Notes: a model not told the origin generated them from the letters alone. A stretch of DNA of 64,000 nucleotides from Oceanobacter sp045430275 (GCA_045430275.1 JAILXU010000014.1:1-64000), one strand, 5' to 3'; positions 53,546 to 62,667 are shown, numbered from the stretch's first letter. A program made the numbers and translations.

Positions 53546-54472
53546 ATGTCTAACGAACTCGACCCAAAAGCCTTCCGTCGCGCCCTCGGCAACTTTGCCA
53601 CGGGTGTGACTGTAATCACGGCTTGTACACCGGATGGCCGTCAGGCCGGTGTCACCGCCAACAGCTTCAACTCGGTTTCTCTGGAGCCGCCTCTGGTACT
53701 GTGGAGCATTATGAAGAACTCTGGCAGCCTGGAAATTTTTGACCAGGCCAGCCACTTCGCCGTTAACGTATTGGCGGCAGACCAGATTCATCTGTCCAAC
53801 CATTTTGCGCGTCCATCCGACGACAAGTTTGCGGACGTTGACTACGAAAAAGGCTTGGGAGACGCACCGCTGTTACCCGACTGCGCTGCCCGTTTCCAGT
53901 GTGAAAATTTCCAGCGTCTGGACGGTGGTGATCACTGGATCTTGCTTGGCAAAGTGGTGGCCTTCGATGATATTGGCCGTTCACCGCTGGCGTATCACGG
54001 CGGTGCCTACTCCGCTGTCATGCCGCATGCGGGCATGAAGCCAAAAGAGTCTGAAGCCTCCGATGCCGGTAAGGAAAAGAACGCCCAGCGCCTGAATGAC
54101 AACCTGTATTACCAGATGATTCAGGCCGTCAAACGCTACCAGGCTTCTTACCAGCCGCTGCAACTGTCTACTGGTTTGCGTGTGATTGAAGCGCGTATGT
54201 TGCTGACTCTGAATGACTTTGGCTCACTCGCCATCACCGAGCTGGAACAGCGTATTGGCATGCCGGATCAGGATATGAAGGCTGCTCTTGAGACCCTGTC
54301 TCGCAAGGAGTGGGTGGTGATTGACGGCGAAACTCTGTCACTGACTGATGCCGGTGTTGAGCAAGCGGACACACTGTGGAAAGTCGCTAACGACCGTCAG
54401 CAGGAAGTATTCAGCCAGTTCAGCGAAGAAGAACTGACGACCTTCCGCAAGGTACTGGAATCCATCGAGTAA
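53546..54472 (+). CDS. p-Hydroxyphenylacetate 3-hydroxylase, flavin reductase component with MarR-like domain (C1 type)
   Basis: A 308-residue protein. Residues 1-170 are a flavin reductase domain (FRRALGNFATGVTVITA, VTANSFNSVSLEPPLVLWS). Residues 190-308 are a MarR-like winged-helix region (RVIEARMLLTLNDFGSLAI, MPDQDMKAALETLSRKEWV). This two-part layout and length are those of the Acinetobacter C1 reductase, whose C-terminal domain binds the substrate as an allosteric activator. It supplies FMNH2 to the C2 oxygenase. ATG 53546 has CAGGAAA upstream. Confidence 0.92.
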   Translation: MSNELDPKAFRRALGNFATGVTVITACTPDGRQAGVTANSFNSVSLEPPLVLWSIMKNSGSLEIFDQASHFAVNVLAADQIHLSNHFARPSDDKFADVDYEKGLGDAPLLPDCAARFQCENFQRLDGGDHWILLGKVVAFDDIGRSPLAYHGGAYSAVMPHAGMKPKESEASDAGKEKNAQRLNDNLYYQMIQAVKRYQASYQPLQLSTGLRVIEARMLLTLNDFGSLAITELEQRIGMPDQDMKAALETLSRKEWVVIDGETLSLTDAGVEQADTLWKVANDRQQEVFSQFSEEELTTFRKVLESIE

Positions 54473-54486
54473 ACGACCCTGCGCCA

Positions 54487-54512
54487 GGGGCGTTCTCCAT
54501 GAGTAACGCCCC
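54487..54512 (+). terminator. Hairpin after the hydroxylase genes
   Basis: GGGGCGTT and AACGCCCC arms enclose a 10-base loop, about 15 bases after the stop codon. No T-run follows, so it may be a weak terminator. Confidence 0.45.
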
Positions 54513-54681
54513 ATAGCCTTCCAATAGGTGCTAGCGCAGCCACTTTCAGAACTTCAGAGTGTTGTAGCTGTACATACAAAATCATCCACTACACCCACCA
54601 CTTCATTTTTTTGAAACTGCACCAGTCAAGCTCTCCTAAACCCACAATAACCATTTGCAAACCCCATCAGCCTTGCCCATA

Positions 54682-54697
54682 TTAGTCACATGACTAA
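54682..54697. promoter_or_regulatory. Palindrome upstream of the ParB-like gene
   Basis: TTAGTCA-CA-TGACTAA, perfect 7-base arms with a 2-base centre, ends 14 bases before the ATG. It is a likely operator for autoregulation. Confidence 0.55.
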
Positions 54698-54711
54698 AAA
54701 GGCGTCGATTC

Positions 54712-55266
54712 ATGCTACTGCAAACCAGTTTCCAAACTACGAAAGCCGCTACTGATTTTTTTATAAGCCAAACCAACCTGACCAGCGCACAGCAGGCCTG
54801 TGTTGTTGCATTCCTCAATCAACGAGGAATGACGAACAGAGACATCCGTTCAGCGCTTTGTATTGACAAGGTGTATACCGTCACTCATTTGAAGCGTACT
54901 GGCACTGCGTTATCACTCATTGAGCTGGAGCTGTGGCACCAGAACCCGGATCGTATTTCTCTCGGTCACGTTCGGGCCATCACCAAATTGCCCATGGAAC
55001 AACGTGAATCGTTATTGAGAGAATTGCTGGTTCGAAAAATACCTGTTTCACATTTCGAAGCCATCGCAAAAGGTAAGCACATAGAAACAGACGCTGATAT
55101 CAAGCGCTTTGAGCGCGTGATAGGCGATATGCTCAGCCGAGAAATAGAAGTCCAATACAATCAAAAGACAGGAAGCGGCTGTTTGAGCCTGAGCTTTACA
55201 GGCTTGGATGATCTGGAACAAATGACCGCAGCATTACGACAAGTGCAATCACATATAGATTTTTGA
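54712..55266 (+). CDS. ParB-like DNA-binding protein without N-terminal nucleotide domain
   Basis: A 184-residue protein. The central helix-turn-helix (FLNQRGMTNRDIRSALCIDK) and the segment SLGHVRAITKLPMEQRESLL are those of the KorB/Spo0J-type ParB DNA-binding core. The C-terminus (GCLSLSFTGLDDLEQMTAAL) resembles the ParB dimerisation domain. The usual N-terminal ParB/sulfiredoxin-like CTP-binding domain is missing. AAGGCG lies 8 bases before the ATG. It sits directly before the 112-bp repeats, with the full-length parAB on the other side. It may bind the repeats or regulate partition or replication. Confidence 0.72.
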   Translation: MLLQTSFQTTKAATDFFISQTNLTSAQQACVVAFLNQRGMTNRDIRSALCIDKVYTVTHLKRTGTALSLIELELWHQNPDRISLGHVRAITKLPMEQRESLLRELLVRKIPVSHFEAIAKGKHIETDADIKRFERVIGDMLSREIEVQYNQKTGSGCLSLSFTGLDDLEQMTAALRQVQSHIDF

Positions 55267-55312
55267 CGCAGTCAGAAGTACCAGAAAACAAGCCGTCCTT
55301 GCCTACAATTCC

Positions 55313-55984
55313 TTGCAAACTTTTTGCACACGCCCAGGCTGTATAAGCCAGTATTCATACACCTTACAGGCATGTTATCCGATCCATTCCCGCCACGGGA
55401 ATGAGCAGAAGTCAGGGCAGTTCTTTGCAAACTTTTTGCACACGCCCAGGCTGTATAGTCCAGTATTTATGCACCTTACAGACATATTATCCGACCCATT
55501 CCCGCCACGGGAATGAGCAGAGGGCAGGACAGTTCTTTGCAAACTTTTTGCACACTCCCAGGCTGTATAGTCCAGTATTTATGCACCTTACAGACATGCA
55601 ACCCAACCCATTCCCGCCACGGGAATGAGCAGAGGGCAAGACAGTTCTTTGCAAACTTTTTGCACACTCCCAAGCTGTATAAGCCAGTATTCATGCACCC
55701 TACAGGCATGTTACCTGCCCCATTCCCGCCACGGGAATGAACAGAAACCAGGACAGTTCTTTGCAAACTTTTTGCACACGCCCAACCTGTATAGGCCAGT
55801 ATTCATGCACCTTACAGACATATTACCCACCCCATTCCCGCCACGGGAATGAACAGAAACCAGGGCAGTTCTTTGCAAACTTTTTGCACACGCCCAGGCT
55901 GTATACACCAGTACTCATGCACCCTACAGGCATGTTACCCGCCCCATTCCCGCCACGGGAATATCCAGTATAAATAGAGTCGCC
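55313..55984. repeat. Six 112-bp direct repeats, candidate centromere
   Basis: TTGCAAACTTTTTGCACAC recurs at 55313, 55425, 55537, 55649, 55761 and 55873, a period of exactly 112 bases in every case, with only scattered substitutions between units. The last unit ends imperfectly near 55963. Each unit contains the inverted repeat CATTCCCG-CCA-CGGGAATG and a CATGC/GCATG pair. Location just downstream of parB copies the F plasmid sopC arrangement (tandem 43-bp repeats with inverted repeats). Short ORFs crossing the array are by-products. Confidence 0.88.
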
Positions 55985-56074
55985 ACAAAGTCTTTAATAG
56001 TGAAAATTTCGGCTAGAGTACGTGTGAGCTAATCAAAGATCAGGGAATCAGAAGGGATAGAAAAGAAGGGGAAA

Positions 56075-56102
56075 GCCTGATTCATAAAGACAAGAATCAG
56101 GC
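56075..56102 (-). terminator. Terminator of the parAB operon
   Basis: A 9-base perfect stem (GCCTGATTC/GAATCAGGC, 10-base loop) followed on the minus strand by a pyrimidine-rich TTTCCCCTTCTTTTC. It lies between parB and the repeat array. Confidence 0.7.
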
Positions 56103-56114
56103 GTGATGACATCA

Positions 56115-57263
56115 CTATTTTGTGGTATCGACTTTCAGATTGGATTTCATAAATCCGATCAGTGTTTCTAACTGATCAGAACTCAAACCCGACATCTCAA
56201 ATTTGTTCGCCCCTTTATTGGTAATGGAGTGTTTGACCTGAAGCTTGCCATTTTCAGACTGATACACGACCGGGTCGCGCGTCGTAGGCTTTTCCAGTTT
56301 ATTACGTACAGCACTTTTCAGTTGCTTAAGAATTTCTTCAACATCCATCATTTCACCGGCTCCATTGGCCAGAGCTGAAAGACGAAGATTCAACACAGCT
56401 TCGGCCTTGCGTCTGAGAGCGTCGTCATCTTTCCGTCTCAGCTTACCAAGTGTCTCTCCATAGGACAGCGGCATATCTGACGGGGATGGCAAAATGCGAA
56501 CATAGATTTCATCCAACTCTGCACAGGCACGGTAACGAGATATATGCGAGGAACTGATGCCTCTGGCTGCTCCCAGTTGCGTCCAGTTTTCAAACTCTCC
56601 GCGTTCCATTTGGCGCTGATAGGCTTTGGCCTTTTCATAAGGGCTGACATCCTGATGCCGATTTTCAATAATGCCCAGTTCCCGAACATCCGCATCAGGA
56701 ACGTCTCCAACCAAGGCCAGGTAATCAATCTCTGCCAGCCTGACCGATGCCAATCGGCGGGAGCCTTCAATGAGCTCATATTTACCATCACCAATTGGAC
56801 GCACAGTACCCGGCTTTTGCTGCCCGTGTTTGCGGATGGATGGCAAAATATCTTTTAGTGAGATCTCATCCAGAAACCCTTGAATACGTTCATTCTCAGG
56901 TGAGACTTCGATGAGTTCTGGTGAAATGCGTCGAAGTTCAAACGTTACCTCCTGCTTGGTTACAGGCATTCTCAAAACAATTGGAGCAGAGCCAACCGTG
57001 GACGAACGTGCTTCATCCAGCTCTTTCAAAAGTGTGTGTTTTTCGGATTCAAACGTTTTATGGGCATCTGCCAATGCTTTCTCAGCGGCTTGTTTTTCCG
57101 CTTTGAGACCATCTGTAATACTGGTCGGACGACGATCTCCAGACATCACCCCCAAGGCTGGAGACGGACGACTACGACGTCGAGAGGGTGTGGCAGTACG
57201 AGGGGATTCATCCGGTGAGTTCGACAAGAGGTCATCGATATTGCCATATTTGTCTTGAGCCAT
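56115..57263 (-). CDS. parB: ParB centromere-binding partition protein
   Basis: A 382-residue ParB. An N-terminal tail with basic residues (ATPSRRRSRPSPALG), a coiled coil (residues 55-95), then the ParB box: KYELIEGSRRLASVRLAEI and ELGIIENRHQDVSPYEKAKA. The helix-turn-helix follows (NWTQLGAARGISSSHISRYR). This is the P1/F-type layout. It probably binds the inverted repeats in the 112-bp array. It starts 2 bases after parA with a GGAGAAG ribosome site. Confidence 0.92.
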   Translation of the reverse strand: MAQDKYGNIDDLLSNSPDESPRTATPSRRRSRPSPALGVMSGDRRPTSITDGLKAEKQAAEKALADAHKTFESEKHTLLKELDEARSSTVGSAPIVLRMPVTKQEVTFELRRISPELIEVSPENERIQGFLDEISLKDILPSIRKHGQQKPGTVRPIGDGKYELIEGSRRLASVRLAEIDYLALVGDVPDADVRELGIIENRHQDVSPYEKAKAYQRQMERGEFENWTQLGAARGISSSHISRYRACAELDEIYVRILPSPSDMPLSYGETLGKLRRKDDDALRRKAEAVLNLRLSALANGAGEMMDVEEILKQLKSAVRNKLEKPTTRDPVVYQSENGKLQVKHSITNKGANKFEMSGLSSDQLETLIGFMKSNLKVDTTK

Positions 57264-57265
57264 GA

Positions 57266-58654
57266 TTACTTCTCCTCACCCATCTTGCTCTTATTGCGTT
57301 TGATCTCGTCAGAGATCACTTCGGCATTCGCCATAATCTGATCAATCTTTTCCATATGTGGTGTTCGAATCTCCTCGCCATAACAGGTCTCCCAAACCTC
57401 ATCGTGCATTTCACCAAACAGTCGGTCGAACATCTCCACCGTTGTTTTCAGGCGCTTTCGATTGTCGGAATCAGCCGGGTTTTGCTCGTATACGGAGTAG
57501 GTTCGATTATTGGCTTTGCCGATTTCATCCGAGGCATGTGCTTCGTGTTTCAGAACATCGCCACGTTCAACATTGAACACCCGGCGAATAATCTGCCCCA
57601 TAAACTGGGCGTAACTGCTGCCTGTGTATTTGGTGATGAAATAACGTACATCGGGGATATTAGGGTAGATCTCACCATCGCTGTAGGTTTCGATGGTTTC
57701 AGACACCATGTTGGCAAACTGCAGGGTGGAAGCAAAATCCAACATGGCTGCAGGAGTTGGAACAAAGCACATGTCACATGCAGAAACCACATTCAAGGTA
57801 CTCAGGTTCAAAGATGGAGTACCGTCCACAATGACAAAATCATAGTCTTTTGAAACTTCCAGCAATCCATATCGCAGTTTCATAATGCGGTCATATAAAG
57901 GGACTTCGGCATCATCCATGACCTTGGGCATCATCAGGTCAATGTTCAGATTCTGCAGACAACTGGGGATGATATCGATATTGTCCCAATACGTTTTCTG
58001 GATAGCATAATGCAGAGAGCGGGACGCACCTTCCGGATGACCAACAGCCACCAATGCCTCATCATCCTCCAGAAAAAAAGGAGCGATGGTGTCTTCATAA
58101 TGCACGTTATCGTCAGGACGTTTACCAAAGAAAAAGCTCAATGAGCCCTGTGGGTCCGTATCCAGAAGCAATACACGATAACCTTTCATCGCCAAAAACT
58201 GGGCAAACAAATGACAAGTGGTTGTTTTCTGAGAACCGCCCTTTAGATTTAAAACCCCAACAATGGCGGCTGGCAAACCTTCCGGTTTTCGAGGCGCCGT
58301 ATCAAATACACCACGCATATGATTAATGTGATTCATGGTGTAACCCGCCCGAATTTTGCGGCTGGTATCCTGCCGATAGTCCGGTTCCGGTAAACGGCCA
58401 TCCTGTTCTGCGGCGTATAAAAGAGAATGACTGATTCCAGCCAGATCAGCTGCCTGAGTGGTGCCATAACGACGTTTTTGAATCCGCTCATCGACCTGAG
58501 CTGCGGCGTACCATTCATCATCAAAGCGAGTCATCTGGTCTTTTTTCACAAGACCCGGAATTTCTTTCATAATGCGTTCGCCACGCTCAACCACAACCGA
58601 TATTTTGTTCAACATGCTTCGTAGGTAGAGTTTTTGAGAATCAAGCTCGCTCAT
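57266..58654 (-). CDS. parA: ParA partition ATPase, class Ia
   Basis: A 462-residue ParA with an N-terminal helix-turn-helix (YGTTQAADLAGISHSLLYAA, then ending in a YTMNHINHMRGVF segment) as in P1 ParA and F SopA, which lets it repress its own operon. The deviant Walker A is LNLKGGSQKTTTCHLF, with RVLLLDTDPQGSLSFFFG and DFVIVDGTPSLNLSTLN following. Class Ia systems have centromeres downstream of parB, as here. ATG 58654 is preferred (AAGGA 7-8 bases upstream); a GTG just before it is in frame. Confidence 0.94.
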   Translation of the reverse strand: MSELDSQKLYLRSMLNKISVVVERGERIMKEIPGLVKKDQMTRFDDEWYAAAQVDERIQKRRYGTTQAADLAGISHSLLYAAEQDGRLPEPDYRQDTSRKIRAGYTMNHINHMRGVFDTAPRKPEGLPAAIVGVLNLKGGSQKTTTCHLFAQFLAMKGYRVLLLDTDPQGSLSFFFGKRPDDNVHYEDTIAPFFLEDDEALVAVGHPEGASRSLHYAIQKTYWDNIDIIPSCLQNLNIDLMMPKVMDDAEVPLYDRIMKLRYGLLEVSKDYDFVIVDGTPSLNLSTLNVVSACDMCFVPTPAAMLDFASTLQFANMVSETIETYSDGEIYPNIPDVRYFITKYTGSSYAQFMGQIIRRVFNVERGDVLKHEAHASDEIGKANNRTYSVYEQNPADSDNRKRLKTTVEMFDRLFGEMHDEVWETCYGEEIRTPHMEKIDQIMANAEVISDEIKRNKSKMGEEK

Positions 58655-58750
58655 CACTGAATCCTTTAAGGGGAGTGTTTGACATTTTTCACACGGGATG
58701 GATAATCAAATTCTATATTCACTGAACCTCTAAAAAAAGTCAGTTTTGGT

Positions 58751-58793
58751 GAATTTCAAAGGCAAGGCCCGAATTTTTATTTTTTTGAAATTC
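58751..58793. promoter_or_regulatory. Inverted repeat in the parA-rep divergent promoter region
   Basis: GAATTTCAAA (58751-58760) and TTTGAAATTC (58784-58793) are perfect reverse complements 23 bases apart, in AT-rich DNA between the divergent starts at 58654 and 58855. Likely operator for ParA or the initiator. Confidence 0.55.
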
Positions 58794-58854
58794 AAACGGT
58801 GTATCAATAGCACGGTGATTCACACTCTAACGGCGTATTTGCAGAACCAGGCTT

Positions 58855-59898
58855 ATGAAAGAAAGTGATCTGGAACAAATCCGATCAGAGCAGTTAAACC
58901 TGGATCTGTTCAGGCTCGACCCGATACTGGATAAGAACTACAGCAACACCCTCGAGATTTACGATCTTGCTGGTAAATTTATTTACGACAAGCAGAATAA
59001 ATATCTCAGCTCAGCCAGCGCCGAAGAAACCGAGTTCACACGTATCAGTACCTATCAGAGCATGGATCTGAAAGTGTCTGTCACGGCAGCCAATATCGAG
59101 CGAGTCCTGAAAGACGGCAGCAAGCAACGAAGCTTTGTGTTTCCAGGTGCTCGTGAAGAGATCATTGAAGATGTGCTCAGGAAACTGGCAACTGAGCGTC
59201 GAGCGGACGCTTATGAGGCGATGTCAGGTTCCGATGCAGGCACCCGGTTTATTGGTGTCGCATTCAGCATTTATGAAGTTTTTCAGGAACTGAAACGCGT
59301 CGGAAAATCGTACTCCTACAGTGAGATTCGCGAAGCGTTAATGGTAATGAACCGTTCGATTTTATCGTTTCAGAGCATTGATGGCTCACTCGATCTTTCA
59401 GCCCCTTTTTTTCCAATCACAGCCATTGCCGAAAAAGGCAATAAGCAGGAGACACGTTCCTTTGTCTGTTTTCATCCCATGGTGACCACAGCCATCGAGA
59501 ATCTGAGCTTTCGTCGTTATAACTACACCAAGGCACTGCAGTTCAATCGTCATTACACTCGCCTGACCTATAAACGTCTTTGCCACCGATGGATTCAGGC
59601 CTCACCTGGTAAGCCTTACAGCATTCTGCTCAGCACACTGGTACAGTCGATGAAATCACCTTATCCGAATCTTTATCAGGATAAAGCCTTGTTTAAAAAG
59701 GTCATGGAGGATTTGGTTGAAGCCGATGTACTGGAGAAATTTGAGATGGCCAGTAAAAAGCAGGGTAAAAAAATCATCGACTGGAAATTCACGTTATTTG
59801 CATCCAGAAACTTTGCGCAGCAAATGGCGGCCAACAACAAGGTCTCCAATAGCATGCTGGAACTGATTGAACCCGATACACATCTGTCAGACAGCTGA
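58855..59898 (+). CDS. Plasmid/chromid replication initiator protein
   Basis: A 347-residue protein. STYQSMDLKVSVTAANIERV and IGVAFSIYEVFQELKRVGKS with YSEIREALMVMNRSILSFQS resemble winged-helix domains of theta-type initiators. A second basic half (FNRHYTRLTYKRLCHRWIQA) follows. It is divergent from parA and followed by nine iterons, which is the main support. I cannot place it in a named Rep family. The ribosome site is weak (CCAGGCTT), as is common for copy-limited initiators. Confidence 0.78.
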   Translation: MKESDLEQIRSEQLNLDLFRLDPILDKNYSNTLEIYDLAGKFIYDKQNKYLSSASAEETEFTRISTYQSMDLKVSVTAANIERVLKDGSKQRSFVFPGAREEIIEDVLRKLATERRADAYEAMSGSDAGTRFIGVAFSIYEVFQELKRVGKSYSYSEIREALMVMNRSILSFQSIDGSLDLSAPFFPITAIAEKGNKQETRSFVCFHPMVTTAIENLSFRRYNYTKALQFNRHYTRLTYKRLCHRWIQASPGKPYSILLSTLVQSMKSPYPNLYQDKALFKKVMEDLVEADVLEKFEMASKKQGKKIIDWKFTLFASRNFAQQMAANNKVSNSMLELIEPDTHLSDS

Positions 59899-59946
59899 CT
59901 CTTATTTCGCTACTTCAAACCTGACTAGCCCTCTTTTTCCTGTATT

Positions 59947-59977
59947 CAGGCTCATTTTTTTCTGAAAAATGAGCCTT
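59947..59977 (+). terminator. Terminator after the initiator gene
   Basis: AGGCTCATTTTT and AAAAATGAGCCT arms form a long stem with a 5-base loop, followed by TTCTGGG. It separates the initiator gene from the iterons. Confidence 0.65.
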
Positions 59978-60022
59978 TCTGGGTTCTCCATCTTGATTTA
60001 TCGCTCTCTGAGTCAAAATTAC

Positions 60023-60523
60023 TCAGGTTTACGCGAGAGAAAGACACTCTCATAGAATTTTTCTGCACACATTAAAAATCCAATATTCAGGTTTGCAATA
60101 GAGAAGCCTTTTTTAAATAATCATGATCAAACGTGAAAAATCCAAATTATTGGTTAATTTTAGAAAATTCCTTATAATTCAGAAAATTACTGCATTACTT
60201 CAATTATTTTTTTAGCCCTGCCATCACCCAATAAAGCCAACTCACAGAGATGAATGATGCTGGTACTGGCCGTTGTCACTGGCAGGGTTTGGCATAGACT
60301 TGATAATCACCATCAAGGTTTGGCATAGAAGCCATCAAGGTTTGTCATAGAATTGGGGGATTCTCTCTCCAGATGACAACTATTTTGTTTATAAGCTGTT
60401 TATAAGCTGTGAACAAATAGGGTAAACAGCATTTCTTTCAAGGTTTGAGATAGAGTTATATCGAGGTTTGAAATAGATCAATATCAAGGTTTAAGCGAGA
60501 GAAAGATTTAGGTTAACAATAGA
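60023..60523. other. Iteron-type replication origin
   Basis: Copies of TCAAGGTTTGNNATAGA occur at about 60023, 60087, 60282, 60313, 60335, 60438, 60461, 60484 and 60507. The last four are spaced exactly 23 bases. Two contiguous 11-base GTTTATAAGCT copies lie at 60387-60408, next to TGTGAACAA, a weak match to a DnaA box (7 of 9). The whole region is AT-rich and gene-free. Initiators of theta plasmids bind such iterons. Confidence 0.85.
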
Positions 60524-60590
60524 ATAAAACCCAATTTTTACTAAAAATCATATATAAAACAGTGCGTTATAGCAGTTCTCAGGAAAATCC

Positions 60591-60623
60591 TACCGTTTTT
60601 ATACCGTTTTTATACCGTTGTTA
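60591..60623. repeat. Three contiguous 11-base TACCGTTTTTA repeats
   Basis: TACCGTTTTTA, TACCGTTTTTA and TACCGTTGTTA follow each other without gaps, one helical turn each, at the far side of the iteron array and 100 bases before the monooxygenase ATG. They could be part of the origin melting region or a regulator site. Confidence 0.6.
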
Positions 60624-60725
60624 TTTATTTAAACAGTTTTTAAATCAATGACCCCATTTTAGAATGACATTCTACCTGTCGTGATCCATGTAACGTCCCC
60701 GGTACAAGATAACGAGGACAATCGC

Positions 60726-62657
60726 ATGCAATATCACCTCAATGGTTTCAGACCTGGTAACTACCAAATCCCTGATGCTGTAAGAAAACCTGCAGACATT
60801 CCCTTAATGACTGACTTGCCTAAAGCCGTCGATGTCTTGATTGTAGGCTGTGGCCCGGCAGGTTTGGCATTGGCTCGACAGTTAGCTGAGTTCACGGACA
60901 TTCGAACGTGTATCATCGAGCAAAAGCCTGGCCCGCTGTTGTTTGGACAAGCTGATGGCATTTCCTGTCGCACAATGGAAATCATGTCAGCATTCAATAG
61001 CCATGAACTGGAACAAGAAGCCTATCAGCTACATCAGAACGCCTTCTGGGAACCCGATAACAAACAGCCAGAGCACATCAAACGCACTCATAAAGTAGCG
61101 GATGCCCGGCTGGGTCTCTCTGAATTTACTCACTGCGTTGTCAATCAAGCCCGTTTGCACGAGTTACTGTTGAAGGGTATGAAACACTCTGCAGCGTGTC
61201 TGATGCCTCATTACAATCGCCGCTTGATTGAACTCAAGGTAGACGACTCACAGACCCAAAATCTGGATGCCTATCCCATTAGCGCGACCTTTGAATCCTC
61301 TGACACAACTCAATCCCGTAAAACAGAAACGATTCAGGCTTGTTACGTCATCGGCTGTGATGGGGCTCGCAGTAGCGTACGCCAACACCTCTCCATCACT
61401 CTGGAAGGAGACTCTGCCAACAAAGCCTGGGGTGTTATGGATGTCTTGCTGGTAACAGATTTCCCCGATATCCGCGTAAAAAGTTTTATCCAGTCGAGAG
61501 ACCACGGTGCTGTAATGCTGGTGCCTCGAGAAGGTGGTTATCTGGTCAGGCTTTACGTTGAACTTGACCTGTTGCAGCAGGAACAAAGAGCGTCCCACCT
61601 GGCATTAACCGCAGATGACCTGATCACCAGAGCACAACGAATCCTGCATCCCTATCGCCTGGACGTAAAAGAAGTCGCCTGGTGGTCTATTTATGAGGTC
61701 GGGCAGCGGGTGGCCGATCGCTTCGACAACCGGCCTGATCCACAGGCCGACGCTCTGATTCCAAGAGCCTTTGTTGCCGGAGATGCCTGCCATACTCACA
61801 GTCCCAAAGGTGGTTGGGGATTGAACACCTCGCTGCCGGATACCTTCAACCTCGGATGGAAACTGGCAGCGGTATTACGAGGGCAGGCCAAACCCGAGTT
61901 GCTGCAAACCTACAGCACCGAGCGTCGCAAAGTAGCTCATATGCTGATCAATGCCGATCGGGAAATGTCAGCCCTGGTGGCGACACAACCGACGGCAAAG
62001 ACAGCGGATCATTCAATCAAAACAGACACCACAGACATTGAAGCATTCATTGCTCGACAGAACGGCTTTATCGCCGGGACTTCCATTCAATACGATCCGT
62101 CCTACCTGTGCACTGGTCAGGACAACCAGTCGTTGGCGGAAGGGCTCATCATTGGCCAGCGTTTCCATTCCGCCAAAGCAGCGCGAATTGCCGACGGCTG
62201 CCCACAGCATCTGGGGCATCTGAACAAGGCCGATGGTCGCTGGCGGCTTTTTGTGTTTGGCAACCGACAAGATCCTCTGGACAGCACATCGGCGGTGAAT
62301 CAACTGGTCGTGTTTCTGGCCAATGCCAGTGATTCCCCAGTTCGACGCTATACACCGACAGGCCATGACATCGACTCGGTGATTGATGTGTACGCGGTAT
62401 TCCAGCAAGCAGATCTGCAGATTGACACCTTGCCGGATTATCTCTGGCCCGTGAAAGGTCAACTCGGACTGCGGGATTACGAGAAAGTCTTCCATGCCAT
62501 GCCTGATGACGACATCTTCGAGCTGCGCGGTATTGATCGTGATCGCGGTTGTCTGGTGATTGTGCGGCCAGACCAGCACATCGCCAATATATTGCCGCTG
62601 GGCGCTCACACTGAATTGGCTCAGTTCTTTGACCGCTTTATGATACCTGTGAGCTGA
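60726..62657 (+). CDS. FAD-dependent aromatic hydroxylase, MobA/phenol 2-monooxygenase type
   Basis: A 643-residue flavoprotein. The FAD fold VLIVGCGPAGLALARQL, the CDGARSSVR segment and the second FAD motif VAGDACHTHSPKGGWGLNTS are all present. After about residue 440 comes the thioredoxin-like C-terminal domain of the phenol hydroxylase group. The opening MQYHLNGFRPGNY resembles MobA, which converts 3-hydroxybenzoate to protocatechuate. The exact substrate is uncertain. ATG 60726 has GAGG upstream. A LuxR-type regulator follows. Confidence 0.85.
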   Translation: MQYHLNGFRPGNYQIPDAVRKPADIPLMTDLPKAVDVLIVGCGPAGLALARQLAEFTDIRTCIIEQKPGPLLFGQADGISCRTMEIMSAFNSHELEQEAYQLHQNAFWEPDNKQPEHIKRTHKVADARLGLSEFTHCVVNQARLHELLLKGMKHSAACLMPHYNRRLIELKVDDSQTQNLDAYPISATFESSDTTQSRKTETIQACYVIGCDGARSSVRQHLSITLEGDSANKAWGVMDVLLVTDFPDIRVKSFIQSRDHGAVMLVPREGGYLVRLYVELDLLQQEQRASHLALTADDLITRAQRILHPYRLDVKEVAWWSIYEVGQRVADRFDNRPDPQADALIPRAFVAGDACHTHSPKGGWGLNTSLPDTFNLGWKLAAVLRGQAKPELLQTYSTERRKVAHMLINADREMSALVATQPTAKTADHSIKTDTTDIEAFIARQNGFIAGTSIQYDPSYLCTGQDNQSLAEGLIIGQRFHSAKAARIADGCPQHLGHLNKADGRWRLFVFGNRQDPLDSTSAVNQLVVFLANASDSPVRRYTPTGHDIDSVIDVYAVFQQADLQIDTLPDYLWPVKGQLGLRDYEKVFHAMPDDDIFELRGIDRDRGCLVIVRPDQHIANILPLGAHTELAQFFDRFMIPVS

Positions 62658-62667
62658 CTGGCCGAAA

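Noticed and set aside
55313..55984. CRISPR array or family of small 75-residue proteins
   Set aside because: Units are 112 bases and conserved throughout with no variable spacers. The overlapping short ORFs arise only because the repeat lacks stops in some frames, and they have no ribosome sites of their own.
60401..60418. DnaA box in the iteron region
   Set aside because: The best match, TGTGAACAA, has only 7 of 9 bases of the reversed consensus, too weak to list as a separate feature.
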